Assembly (NCBI GenBank): GCA_963817135.1
Contig: CAWFNG010000003.1
Span: forward strand, 186,001-250,000
Direction: 5' to 3'
DNA: 64,000 bases
Origin: VAZQ01 sp963817135
Lineage (GTDB): Bacteria > Pseudomonadota > Alphaproteobacteria > Rhizobiales > Xanthobacteraceae
Shown here: one piece after another, positions 15,282-24,481 of the stretch
Numbering within the stretch: the stretch's first letter is position 1
How the letters are laid out: each line of letters opens with the position of its first letter
The notes under the pieces: generated by a model
Database searches by the model: none
What the model was told of the DNA's origin: nothing
Seen by the model: the letters and a program-made list of their open reading frames with translations, nothing else
Position numbers and translations under genes: made by a program

Positions 15282-15943
15282 GGCCGGACTTGTTCCGGCC
15301 ATCCACGTCTTAAACGGCGGGAACGAGCTGTCCGATCAGAGACGGCAAAACCGATGCCGATAATAACCGCTCCAGCGAGCCGCGGCGCCATTTCGTTCAC
15401 ACGCACTCCGAATCGTCGCGCGATGAGCGCCGCGCCGACGGCCAACGCCGACTGAACTATGACGAGGCCGAGGAGATAGGCAGCAAGCGGGCCCTGCTCT
15501 GCGCCGGCAATGGATTCGCCGAAAGCATATCCGTGGAAAAACCCGGCGACCGCGAACAATACACTCCATGCCAACAGCGGCAATGCGCGCCCGCGCGCAA
15601 TCAATAAGCCCACCAGCAATGCGGAGAGCGCAACCAAAATTTCCGCCGCCGGAATTCCAAAGCCGCTGACATGAACCGCAACCCCGATTGCCATCGCCGC
15701 GATGAAAATGCCGCACAGCGCGAGATTGAGACCGCCTGCACCCACCACAATTCCGATAGCGAGCAGAAAGCCCAAATGCTCCGGGCCAATGATGGGATGT
15801 CCAAGGCCGGACCAAAGGCCTTCGCTGAATGTGGCGGGCAGCTTGCCGCCCATCACGTGGTGCGCCCATGCCGGGCTTGCGGCCAGGCAGGTTGCGGCTG
15901 CGGCAGCGGTGCGGCGAAGCTGACGAGTCATGCGATTCCTCAT
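15278..15943 (-). CDS. HupE/UreJ family nickel/cobalt permease, probably cobalt uptake
   Basis: A 221-residue membrane protein. A cleavable signal (about residues 6-26, ending SPAWA) is followed by HHVMGGKLP and the family motif HPIIGPEHLGFLLAIG with its metal-binding His residues, then five or so hydrophobic segments, including FFHGYAFGESI with another His. HupE/UreJ proteins are secondary Ni or Co importers; within a cobalamin operon cobalt is the likely substrate. Starts at 15943 and 15931 are both possible. The last eight residues or so (GWPEQVRP) are encoded by a palindromic repeat at 15280-15311, so the natural C terminus may have been replaced. Confidence 0.85.
   Translation of the reverse strand: MRNRMTRQLRRTAAAAATCLAASPAWAHHVMGGKLPATFSEGLWSGLGHPIIGPEHLGFLLAIGIVVGAGGLNLALCGIFIAAMAIGVAVHVSGFGIPAAEILVALSALLVGLLIARGRALPLLAWSVLFAVAGFFHGYAFGESIAGAEQGPLAAYLLGLVIVQSALAVGAALIARRFGVRVNEMAPRLAGAVIIGIGFAVSDRTARSRRLRRGWPEQVRP
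15280..15311. repeat. palindromic repeat fragment (GTCATGGCCGG family)
   Basis: ATGGCCGGACTTGTTCCGGC followed by CATCCACGTCTT. The same words occur as a complete palindrome at 63700-63777. The fragment forms the junction of hupE and cobU: it encodes the hupE C terminus and borders the cobU start codon. Confidence 0.7.
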
Positions 15944-16011
15944 GCCATATATCGAGCGTGACAATGAGTATATCCAAATCCGAGAGCTGAGGTCGAGACG
16001 GCGTCTCTTCT

Positions 16012-16132
16012 CTGTCATTCCGGGGCGAGGCCAAAGCGAAGCAAAGGCCGAGAGCCCGGAATCCATAATCCCGGCGTGTGGTTATGGATTCCGGGTTCGA
16101 CGCTTCGCATCGGCCCGGAATGACAGTGGAGC
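16012..16132. repeat. palindromic repeat (TGTCATTCCGGG family)
   Basis: The left arm CTGTCATTCCGGGGCGAGG and the right arm CATCGGCCCGGAATGACAG are inverted copies; an inner pair (CCCGGAATCCATAA / TTATGGATTCCGGG) forms a second hairpin. It lies between the divergent hupE and riboswitch-cobW transcripts. This repeat type is widespread in related genomes. Confidence 0.8.
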
Positions 16133-16171
16133 AACTCGCATTGACAAAGGCGGTCGCGTCGCCCTTAAGTC

Positions 16172-16352
16172 GTGTGCATCAACGGTCTCTCGCGCGAGAG
16201 CGAAGAGGGAATGCGGTGCGGGACCAAGGTTCCAATGCCGCAGCTGCCCCCGCAACTGTAAGCGGCGAGCCCCGAGCCACAGCGCCACTGGGAAAACCCG
16301 GGAAGGCGGTGACGGGCGGCGACCCGCAAGCCAGGAGACCTGCCGTTGATTC
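16172..16352 (+). promoter_or_regulatory. cobalamin (B12) riboswitch ahead of cobW
   Basis: The conserved blocks are all visible: GAGGGAATGCGGTG, then GCTGCCCCCGCAACTGTAAG at about 16243-16262, GCCACTGGGAAAACCCGGGAAGG near 16284-16306, and the B12 box AGCCAGGAGACCTGCC at 16329-16344. A candidate promoter TTGACA (16141-16146) with 17-base spacing to CTTAAG lies just upstream. Binding of adenosylcobalamin would shut off the downstream cobW-cobN operon. Confidence 0.95.
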
Positions 16353-16390
16353 GGTTGCGAACCGGGCGGGGTGCCTCCGGAGGACATTGC

Positions 16391-17428
16391 ATGATCTATT
16401 CGCTTGCGCGCGTGCCTTGCACCATCGTCACCGGCTTTCTTGGAGCCGGCAAGACCACCCTGATCCGCCACGTGCTGGCGAATGCGCAGGGCCGCCGGCT
16501 TGCCATCATTGTCAACGAGTTCGGCGATATCGGCATCGACGGCGAGATTCTCAAAGGCTGCGGCGATGCGGCTTGTCCGGAAGAGAACATCGTCGAGCTT
16601 GCCAACGGTTGCCTGTGCTGCACGGTTGCCGACGAGTTCGTGCCGGCACTCGATGCGATCCTGTCGCGCCGCCCGGCGGTAGAGCACATCGTCATCGAGA
16701 CATCCGGTCTGGCGCTGCCCAAGCCCCTGGTGCAGGCGTTTCAGTGGCCGGCGATCAAGAGCCGCGTCACCGTCGACGGTGTCGTGGCGGTGGTTGACGG
16801 CGCCGCCGTGGCATCCGGTCGCGTCGCCTCCGATCTCGCAGCGCTCGCACGCCAGCGCGCCGCCGACCCGTCGCTCCAACATGACGACCCGGTCGAGGAA
16901 GTGTTCGAGGATCAGATCGCGTGTGCTGACCTCGTCGTGCTCAACAAGCGCGATCTGCTCAACGCCGACGACCTCGCGCGCGCCAGTGCGCGCATCGCCG
17001 ATGCGCTGCCCCCCGCGGTGAAGATCGTTTCCGTTGCCGAGGGGAAAATTGATCCGACTGCGCTCCTTGGTCTCGGCGTCGGCACCGAGGACGTGATCGA
17101 GAACCGGCGCACCCATCACGACAATGAATCCGATCACGATCACGACGATTTTGAAACATTCGCGGTGCGGCTCCCTGAAATCAACGACCTTGCCGCGCTC
17201 GCGGCGAGCGTTTCGGTGCTGGCCCAGGAGCACGCCGTGTTTCGCGTCAAGGGCTTCGTCGCGGTCAAGGGCAAGCCCATGCGCCTCCTGATGCAGGCGG
17301 TCGGCGCGCGAGTGACCCACCAATACGATCGTCCATGGAATGCTTCCGACCTGCGCGAGGGGCGGCTCGTGGTGATCGGACTGAAAGGTCTCGATCGTGA
17401 TGCGGTGACGCGCACTTTACTTGGCTGA
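16391..17428 (+). CDS. cobW: CobW family cobalt/zinc GTPase chaperone
   Basis: A 345-residue G3E GTPase. P-loop GFLGAGKTTLIRHVL (residues 13-27), the metal motif NGCLCCTVADEF, Walker B IVIETSGLALPKP, and the guanine-specificity NKRDLL. A His/Asp-rich linker HHDNESDHDHDD precedes the C-terminal CobW_C domain. It is thought to load cobalt into CobN for aerobic corrin synthesis. The ATG at 16391 follows a good binding site (CGGAGGA) and lies 39 bases after the riboswitch. Confidence 0.95.
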   Translation: MIYSLARVPCTIVTGFLGAGKTTLIRHVLANAQGRRLAIIVNEFGDIGIDGEILKGCGDAACPEENIVELANGCLCCTVADEFVPALDAILSRRPAVEHIVIETSGLALPKPLVQAFQWPAIKSRVTVDGVVAVVDGAAVASGRVASDLAALARQRAADPSLQHDDPVEEVFEDQIACADLVVLNKRDLLNADDLARASARIADALPPAVKIVSVAEGKIDPTALLGLGVGTEDVIENRRTHHDNESDHDHDDFETFAVRLPEINDLAALAASVSVLAQEHAVFRVKGFVAVKGKPMRLLMQAVGARVTHQYDRPWNASDLREGRLVVIGLKGLDRDAVTRTLLG

Positions 17429-17437
17429 ACTAAGAGA

Positions 17438-20400
17438 ATGCACCTTCTCACCATCACCTCCACCAAGCTCGACGAGATGGTCGAGCCGGTTGATCTCGGC
17501 CAGTCTCCCGGAGATGTCGTGGTGCTGTCGTTTGCCGACAGCGATTTTTCCGCGCTTGCCGCGGCTTGGGAGATGGAGCGGGAAACACTGCCGAGCGTGC
17601 GGCTCGCGCATCTGCGCGACCTGCGCCATCCCATGTCCGTCGATCTCTGGATCGAGCGCGTTGGCTCCCATGCCAAGGTCATCGTGGTTCGCCTGCTCGG
17701 TGGAGTGGACTGGTGGCGCTATGGGGTCGAGCGGCTCGCGGCTGTGGCGCGCGAGCGCGCAATCGCGTTGGCATTTTTGCCGGGCGAGGATCGCGACGAT
17801 CCGCGACTTGCGGAGGCGTCGACGCTCGCTGCCGGCGAGCTTGATTCATTGCTGCGCTTCTTCCGCGCCGGCGGGCGCGACAACATGCGCGCCTTGTTGC
17901 GGCGGCTGGCGGCGCTGTGCTTGGGACACGAAAGCGCGGTGAACTCTTTACCTCCCCCTGAAAGGGGGAGGTCGGCGAGCGTAGCGAGCCGGGTGGGGGT
18001 CAACATCGCTCCGGCGCAAAGTCTCCAAGATGACCCCCACCCGACCGCCTGTCGCTTCGCTCCGGCGGTCGACCTCCCCCTTTCAGGGGGAGGTATCCTG
18101 AGTCTGCGGCCCGTAAGTGATATATGCGAGCCACAGCCGATTCCGCAGTTTGGCGCGTATCTGCCTGGCAGCGGCATGCTCGAAGTCCATCACTTTGCTG
18201 AACAACTCGCGCCAGGTCGGCCAGTGGTGCCGATCATCTTTTATCGAGCCCTGCTGCTCGCATCTGATACGGCTGCCATCGATGCATTGTGCGCAGCCCT
18301 CGCCGCGCGCGGGCTTGCAGCAGCACCCTTGTTCGTCACCACCCTGAAGGACGCCGCGGCGGCGGATTTCATTCGCGCGGCACTGGGGCGCCTTTCACCT
18401 GCTGTCATTCTCACGACCACTGCCTTTGCCATCGGCAATAAATCCGGCGCGAGCACCCCGCTCGACGCTGCGGACGTGCCCGTCCTGCAAATCGTCATTG
18501 CAAATACCAAACGGGCTGCCTGGCTCGACAGCATGCGTGGGCTTGGTGCTGCCGATCTCGCCATGCATGTCGTGCTGCCGGAGCTTGATGGCCGCGTCCT
18601 CGCGGGCGCCGTTTCGTTCAAGGATGCGCTGCCGCTGCAACCGGGCCTGGGCTTCGCGCCGCTGGCGAACCGGCCCGAGCCCGACCGCATCGACTGCGTT
18701 GCCGAACGGGTGGCGGCGCTTGCGCGACTGCAAATGACGCCGCGCTGCGCGCGCCGATTGGCAATCGTCATGCCTGATTATGCCGGGGCCGCCGGCCGCG
18801 CCGGCTATGCGGTCGGGCTCGATGTGCCGGCAAGCGTGCTGGCGCTTCTCTCAGACCTCGACGAGGCCGGTTATGACGTGCGGGATGTGCCGCAGGCGGC
18901 GCGCACCTTGCTCGATGCGCTGGCTGCCGGTTCCAGCGAGGCCAAGCTGACGCTGGCGCAGTATCAGAAGCTGATTGCTAACTTGCCGTCGCAAGCGCGG
19001 GAATGCATGTTCGCGGCCTGGGGAGAGCCAAGCGCCGACCCCGACCTCCACGACGGCGTATTCCGTTTCCGCGCGAGCGTCTTCGGCAAAGTTTTGGTTG
19101 CGCTCCCGCCTGACCGCGGCCGTCGAGACAGCCGACGCGCCGATTACCACGATCTCACCCTGCCCCCGCGCCACGCGCTTCTGGCTTTTGCGCTATGGCT
19201 GCAGCAGACCGGCACCCACGCGCTGGTGCATATGGGCGCCCACGGCACGCTCGAATGGCTGCCGGGCAAGGCGGTGGCGCTGACTGCCGCCTGCTTCCCC
19301 GAAATCGTCACCGGCGCGCTCCCTGGTGTTCTATCCTTTCATTGTCAGCAATCCGGGCGAGGCCGCGCAAGCCAAACGCCGCATCGCGGCCGTTACCATC
19401 GGTCATTTGCCGCCGCCGCTTGCTGCGAGCGGATTGTCCGGCGCCGCGCGCGAACTCGAACGGCTGCTCGACGAATATGCGCAAGCCGATGGGCTCGACC
19501 GCAAGCGGCGCGAGCGTCTCGCGCGCCTCATCGTCGAGCGCGCGCGCGGGAGCGAGATTGCAAGTGCCGCCGGTGTTGCCACGGAAGTGGATGCCGAAGC
19601 GGCGCTTCGCCGTCTCGATGCCTGGCTATGCGACCTGAAAGATCTTGCCGTCAAGGACGGGCTGCACGTCTATGGCCGCGCTCCCGCGGCGGAGAACGTC
19701 GATGCATCCTGGGCCGCAAGCGCGCAGGCCGAACGAGAAGCAATTTTGCATGCACTCGACGGCCGGCGCGTGGCCCCCGGTCCGGCCGGATCGCCCGCGC
19801 GCGGCCGCCGCGACGTCCTACCCACCGGACGCAACCTCTTCACCGCCGATCCGCGCATGCTGCCCACGCCTACCGCCATGGAGCTCGGCCAAATGGCGGT
19901 AAACGAAGTCATCCGCGGGTACCTGCAGACGCACGGCGAGATGCCGCGCGCGCTCGTCATCGATCTCTGGGGAAGCGCAACGTTGCGCACCGGCGGCGAA
20001 GAGATTGCCCACGGCCTTGCCATGATGGGTTGCCGGCCGCTCTGGGATGAAGCGACCGGCCGCGTAACCGGCATTGAAGTCCTGCCTACCGCAAGCATGG
20101 GGCGCCCGCGTATCGACGTCACCTGGCGCATTTCGGGATTATTCCGCGACCTTTTTCCCGCGCAAATCGCGCTCATGGACGCAGCAGTGCGCGCCGTGGC
20201 CGCACGCGACGAAGCGGACGACGACAATCCTTTGGCAGCAGCGGCGCGAGCGGCTCAGTCAAATGGCGCCGCGACGGTAGCGCGCATTTTCGGCAATGCG
20301 CCGGGCGCTTACGGGGCGGGGATCGAGCATCTGCTTGGGCGGGAAAACGACCGCAATGCCGTTGGAGCCGCCTACCTTGCATCTGCCTCCCATGCCTATG

Positions 20401-20954
20401 GTGGCGCCGAAGGTGCCGGCACAATCGCAAGCGGCGATTTTTCTTCACGCGTGGCCGATGCGGATCTCCTGCTGCATCCGGGCGATGACCCCGGCCGCGA
20501 TCTCCTGGAAGGCGCGGAAGACGCCGCCTTCGTCGGCGGCTTTGCCGCGGCTGCCGCCATGCTTGGCCGCGCCCCTGATCTCATTGTGCTCGATACGACC
20601 GATCCGCAGCACCCGCGTGCGCGTTCGCTGGCGTCGGCGCTCGCGCGCATCGTGCACGGCCGCGCGGTCAACCCGCGCTTCATTGCCGGAATGATGCGCC
20701 ACGGAGCGCGTGGCGCCGCCGAGCTTGCCGAAACGGTGGACCGGCTCGTCGACTTCGCCGAAACCACACGCAGCGTGCCGAGCGCGCTCCTTGATGTCGT
20801 GCACGATGCCTATCTCGTCGATCCCGCGGTGCGAGATTTTTTGTTGCGCGAGAATGAGGCAGCCGCGCGCGCCATTGCCGAGCGATTTAACGCCGCCCTG
20901 CGCAGCGGCTTATGGCATCCCCGCCGCAACGACATCGAGCAGGTGTTGCCGTGA
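17438..20954 (+). CDS. cobN: cobaltochelatase subunit CobN, frameshifted and carrying an in-frame repeat insertion
   Basis: CobN is the large subunit of the ATP-dependent aerobic cobaltochelatase (CobNST) that inserts cobalt into hydrogenobyrinic acid a,c-diamide. The first frame runs from 17438 through HMGAHGTLEWLPGKAVAL and ALP at 19322; homology then jumps by one base to FYPFIVSNPGEAAQAKRR and continues to 20954. One extra G at 19325 explains it; with the correction the protein would be about 1171 residues. The frameshift is either a sequencing error or an inactivating mutation. A 147-bp palindromic element (17949-18095) is inserted in frame near residue 171 and adds 49 residues without a stop. 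CobS and CobT are not in the window. It follows cobW by nine bases. Confidence 0.9.
17949..18095. repeat. 147-bp palindromic element inserted in frame within cobN
   Basis: The element begins TACCTCCCCCTGAAAGGGGG and ends with the exact inverse; the terminal 26 bases are perfect inverted repeats, each containing its own hairpin CCTCCCCCT-GAA-AGGGGGAGG. Inner blocks GGGTGGGGGTC and GACCCCCACCC are also inverted. Its length is a multiple of three and the cobN frame stays open across it. A right-half copy lies at 34108-34169. Confidence 0.9.
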
Positions 20955-22204
20955 ACGCGCCGCATGCGCGTGGTGCCTGTCCCGGCCTTTCCAGCCCGAT
21001 GCCCACGGGCGACGGACTGCTGGTGCGATTTAGCCCGGCCGACAGCATTCCGCTCGATGCTTTCAGAGAAATCTGCGCGGCAGCACGCCAGCACGGCAAC
21101 GGCACCATTGAAGTCACGACGCGCGGCAGCCTTCAGGTGCGCGGTCTCACCGCGCGCTCCACCGATGCATTCGCAGCTGCCGTTACTGCGCTCGGTATCG
21201 ACGCCGCCGCAGGTGTCCGCGTCATTGTCGATCCGCTTGCCGATGACCCGAGCACCATTCTCAACTCCCGCCCGCTTGCGGCGCAGGTGCGCCAGGCGAT
21301 TTCCGACGCACGGCTTGCACTCTCGCCCAAGGCTTGCGTCATCATCGACGATGGCGGTCGTCTGCACCACGATGGCCTTGCAGCCGACCTGCGGCTGCGC
21401 ACAATCGGATCGCGGCAGGCCCCGCTGCTTCACGTTGCGATGGGCGGCGATGCTGGGTCCGCGACGCCGCTCGGCACAGTTGAACCGGAGGCCGTTGGCG
21501 AAGTCGCGGTTCGCCTGTTCCAAGTCATGGCGGAGTACGGGACCGCTACCCGTGCTGCTGATATTATCAGAACAGCGGGGGCTGATCGGTTCCGGGCGGC
21601 GGTGCGTGGCCTCGTCCGCCCTTCGCCGCCGATTCCTGCGCGGCCTCCCACTGAACCGCTCGGCAGCCATGCCCTGTGTGATGGATCGGTCGCGCTCGGC
21701 ATCGCATCGGCATTCGGCCACGCGACATCCGAGAGCCTTTGCGAGCTTGCGGATATTGCCGTCGCCGCCGGTGCGCGGCGAATAGCATTCGCGCCTGAGC
21801 GCATTACCTTGCTGATCGCGTTAGCGCCTGAGCGGGCAGCCGCGATGTCCGCCGCTGCGGAGCGGATCGGATTTGTCGTGCGCGCCGACGATCGGCGCTG
21901 CCGCATTGTGGCATGTTCGGGGAAGCCCGCCTGTGCATCGGGTCTTATTCCCGCGCGCGCCCTGGCGGCTGAACTTGCCGCGCACACGACCGCGTTGCCG
22001 GCACTCGTTCACATTTCCGGATGCGCCAAAGGCTGCGCGCATGCCGGTTTCGCGCCGCTGACCGTGGTTGGAACGGAGCGAGGCTGCGGAATTGTCCGCA
22101 ACGGCTCTGCGCGTGACTTGCCAAGTCGCTATGTCGCTGCAAACGATCTGAGCGCGCACATCGCCCATGCCGCGAGCGAACACACCGAGACGAGTCATGC
22201 CTGA
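20951..22204 (+). CDS. cobG: precorrin-3B synthase CobG
   Basis: A 417-residue oxygenase with a 4Fe-4S cluster, of the nitrite/sulfite-reductase ferredoxin-like fold, that uses O2 to make precorrin-3B and so marks the aerobic pathway. Two ferredoxin-like halves are visible (GNGTIEVTTRGSLQVRGL near the start). The cluster cysteines appear in CSGKPACASG and, 30 residues on, ISGCAKGCAHAG. The GTG start overlaps the cobN stop by four bases. Confidence 0.92.
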   Translation: MNAPHARGACPGLSSPMPTGDGLLVRFSPADSIPLDAFREICAAARQHGNGTIEVTTRGSLQVRGLTARSTDAFAAAVTALGIDAAAGVRVIVDPLADDPSTILNSRPLAAQVRQAISDARLALSPKACVIIDDGGRLHHDGLAADLRLRTIGSRQAPLLHVAMGGDAGSATPLGTVEPEAVGEVAVRLFQVMAEYGTATRAADIIRTAGADRFRAAVRGLVRPSPPIPARPPTEPLGSHALCDGSVALGIASAFGHATSESLCELADIAVAAGARRIAFAPERITLLIALAPERAAAMSAAAERIGFVVRADDRRCRIVACSGKPACASGLIPARALAAELAAHTTALPALVHISGCAKGCAHAGFAPLTVVGTERGCGIVRNGSARDLPSRYVAANDLSAHIAHAASEHTETSHA

Positions 22205-22832
22205 AGCGCAGGCCTATCTGCGCGACGGCGCCGCAATCTATGCGCGCTCCTTCGCCATCATCCGTGCGGAAACCGATTTGTCGCGTTTCTCGGCGGATGA
22301 GGCGGAAGTCGCAGTGCGCATGATTCATGCCTGCGGCATGGTCGAAGCCGCGGAGCAAATTGTGTTCGCGCCAGGGTTCGTATCGGCCGCGCAATCTGCC
22401 CTTGCCGCGGGTGCGCCGATCCTGTGCGACAGCGAGATGGTTGCGCACGGCATTACCGCGGCGCGGCTGCCGGCGAAAAACGAGGTGGTGTGCGCGTTGC
22501 GCGATCCGCGCGTGCCTGCGCTTGCGCTGAAACTCGCCACCACGCGCGCCGCCGCGGCCCTGCAGCTATGGGGCGAGAAGCTTGCCGGCGCCGTGGTTGC
22601 CATCGGCAATGCGCCAACTGCGCTCTATCGTCTGCTTGAATTGCTCGATGCCGGCGCGCCGAAGCCCGCCGCCATTATCGGCATTCCGGTTGGTTTCGTT
22701 GGCGCCGCGGAAGCGAAGGATGCGCTCGCGCAAAATCCGCGCGGGGTGCCGTTCCTGATCGTGCGCGGCCGGCTCGGCGGCAGCGCCATGACGGCAGCGG
22801 CAGTCAACGCACTCGCGAGCAGGCAGCCATGA
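22197..22832 (+). CDS. cobH: precorrin-8X methylmutase CobH
   Basis: A 211-residue enzyme moving a methyl group from C-11 to C-12 to give hydrogenobyrinic acid. Family signatures: AIYARSFAIIRAE, the catalytic His in VRMIHACGMVEAAEQIVF, and GFVGAAEAKDAL near the end. The ATG at 22197 overlaps the cobG end by eight bases. Confidence 0.94.
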   Translation: MPEAQAYLRDGAAIYARSFAIIRAETDLSRFSADEAEVAVRMIHACGMVEAAEQIVFAPGFVSAAQSALAAGAPILCDSEMVAHGITAARLPAKNEVVCALRDPRVPALALKLATTRAAAALQLWGEKLAGAVVAIGNAPTALYRLLELLDAGAPKPAAIIGIPVGFVGAAEAKDALAQNPRGVPFLIVRGRLGGSAMTAAAVNALASRQP

Positions 22833-23575
22833 ACGGTTCGGCCAGGCAGATGTCGGGCAAGCTCCTCGGCGTCGGCGTCGGTCCCGGCGATCCCGAACTC
22901 CTCACCATCAAAGCCATGCGCGCGCTCAAGCAAGCCGACGTGGTCGTGCATTTCGCCAAGGACGGCAATCGCAGTCGCGCGCGCGCCATTGTGGAAGAAC
23001 ATTTGTCGCCGGAGGTCGCCGAGCTTGAGCTGCCCTATCCTGTGACGACCGAGATTCCGAGAAGTGCGCCCGCCTATTGCCGGACGCTGCGTGACTTCTA
23101 CGACGATTGCGCAAAGGCAATTGCCCGTCATCTCGATCAAGGCCGCCGCGTCGCCGTGATCTGCGAGGGCGATCCCCTCTTCTACGGCTCCTATATGCAT
23201 CTGCATGTCCGGCTTGCGCCGCGCTATCCGACCGACGTCATTGCCGGCGTCACCGGAATGTCGGGATGCTGGTCGGCGGCCGGGGAGCCGATCGCGCAAG
23301 GCGATGACGTGTTCACCGTCATCCCCGGCACGCTGCCGCAGGAAGAGCTTGAGCGGCGCCTTGCCGAGTCCGACGCCATCGTGATCATGAAGCTCGGCCG
23401 CAACCTTGCAAAGGTGCGCCGTGCGCTTGATCGCAGCGGCCGGCTTGGGCGGGCGATCTACGTCGAACGCGGAACGCTGCCGGACGGCGTGACGATGCAA
23501 CTGACCGCCAAGACCGACGACCATGCGCCGTATTGGGCGCTGGTATTGGTCCCGGGTTGGGAGGGGCGGCGGTGA
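22829..23575 (+). CDS. cobI: precorrin-2 C20-methyltransferase CobI
   Basis: A 248-residue SAM-dependent tetrapyrrole methylase. The glycine-rich SAM loop is GVGVGPGDPELLTIKA at residues 13-28, then ICEGDPLFYGSYMHL and IAGVTGMSGCWSAAG. It overlaps cobH and cobJ by four bases each, typical of a translationally coupled run. Confidence 0.94.
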   Translation: MNGSARQMSGKLLGVGVGPGDPELLTIKAMRALKQADVVVHFAKDGNRSRARAIVEEHLSPEVAELELPYPVTTEIPRSAPAYCRTLRDFYDDCAKAIARHLDQGRRVAVICEGDPLFYGSYMHLHVRLAPRYPTDVIAGVTGMSGCWSAAGEPIAQGDDVFTVIPGTLPQEELERRLAESDAIVIMKLGRNLAKVRRALDRSGRLGRAIYVERGTLPDGVTMQLTAKTDDHAPYWALVLVPGWEGRR

Positions 23576-24321
23576 GCGGGCGTCTCGTGGTGGTGGGCAT
23601 CGGTCCCGGCAATCCGCACTGGATCACGCCGGAGGCGCAATCCGCGCTGGCGCAGGCCGACGCGCTCTACGGCTATGCGCCTTATCTCGAGCGCGTGCCG
23701 GCGCGGGCAGAACAGGCTCGTATTGCATCGGACAACCGCGAAGAGAAGGCGCGCGCAAGCGCGGCACTGGGTCACGCCGCCGCGGGCGGGCATGTCGCCC
23801 TCGTCTCCGGCGGCGATCCCGGCATTTTCGCAATGGCCGCGGCAGTGTGCGAAGCAATCGAAACGGGCCCCGAGTGCTGGCGCGGCCTCGACCTTGCAGT
23901 CGTCCCCGGCATTACCGCCATGCTCGCAGTGGCCGCGCGTGTGGGCGCTCCGCTCGGGCATGATTTCTGTGCACTCTCGCTCTCCGACAATCTCAAGTCC
24001 TGGGACCTGATCGAGCGAAGGCTTGCCGCTGCGGCGAGCGTCGGGCTCGTCATGGCGCTCTACAATGTGGCGTCGCGCAGCCGGCCCTGGCAACTCGGCG
24101 CTGCGTTCGAATGTTTGCGCGGCGCGCTGCCGCCAACAACGCCGGTCGTGTTCGGCCGCGCGGTCGGCCGGGCCGACGAAAATGTCGTCATCACGGATTT
24201 GGCCAGCGCCGGCAGCGTTGCGGCTGATATGGCAACACTCGTTATCGTGGGCTCGGCGCACACACGCCTTGTTGCGCGCGAGGGGTTGAAGCCTCTGGTC
24301 TACACGCCGCGCGCAGCCTAG
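23572..24321 (+). CDS. cobJ: precorrin-3B C17-methyltransferase CobJ
   Basis: A 249-residue SAM-dependent methylase that also contracts the macrocycle ring. SAM loop VGIGPGNPHWITPEAQ, ALVSGGDPGIFAMAAAV, and PGITAMLAVAARVGAPLGHD. The GTG start at 23572 overlaps the cobI stop; the upstream extension falls within cobI. Its TAG stop is formed by the CTAG end of the type II palindrome at 24318, so the last residues (TPRAA) may mark an insertion at the gene end. Confidence 0.94.
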   Translation: MSGRLVVVGIGPGNPHWITPEAQSALAQADALYGYAPYLERVPARAEQARIASDNREEKARASAALGHAAAGGHVALVSGGDPGIFAMAAAVCEAIETGPECWRGLDLAVVPGITAMLAVAARVGAPLGHDFCALSLSDNLKSWDLIERRLAAAASVGLVMALYNVASRSRPWQLGAAFECLRGALPPTTPVVFGRAVGRADENVVITDLASAGSVAADMATLVIVGSAHTRLVAREGLKPLVYTPRAA

Positions 24322-24391
24322 TGCGGTGAATTTGAAGTTCCTATCATGATGGCCGCAAGCTCGTTTAGGAACTTCAAATTCACCGCACTAG
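24318..24391. repeat. type II palindrome, perfect 26-bp arms, CTAG-bounded
   Basis: The arm CTAGTGCGGTGAATTTGAAG plus TTCCTA (24318-24343) has an exact inverse at 24366-24391. The loop includes GGCCGCAAGCTCGTT, which is also present, inverted, in the copy at 60896-60973. The left CTAG supplies the cobJ stop codon. Confidence 0.92.
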
Positions 24392-24406
24392 AGAAGCCTA
24401 AAGTTT

Positions 24407-24481
24407 CTAGTGTCCCTTTGATTCCGAAGTTCGCTTCAGAGGTTCGGCAAGTGCTTGCGAACTTCGGAATCGGGACACTAG
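24407..24481. repeat. type I palindrome, CTAG-bounded
   Basis: CTAGTGTCCC and GATTCCGAAGTTCGC on the left, GCGAACTTCGGAATC and GGGACACTAG on the right; the arms differ by a TTT. The right CTAG supplies the TAG stop codon of the leftward cobK. It is separated from the type II copy by 15 bases. Confidence 0.9.

Noticed and set aside
16082..17323. 413-codon open frame on the minus strand
   Set aside because: It is antisense to the riboswitch and cobW and has no family motif.
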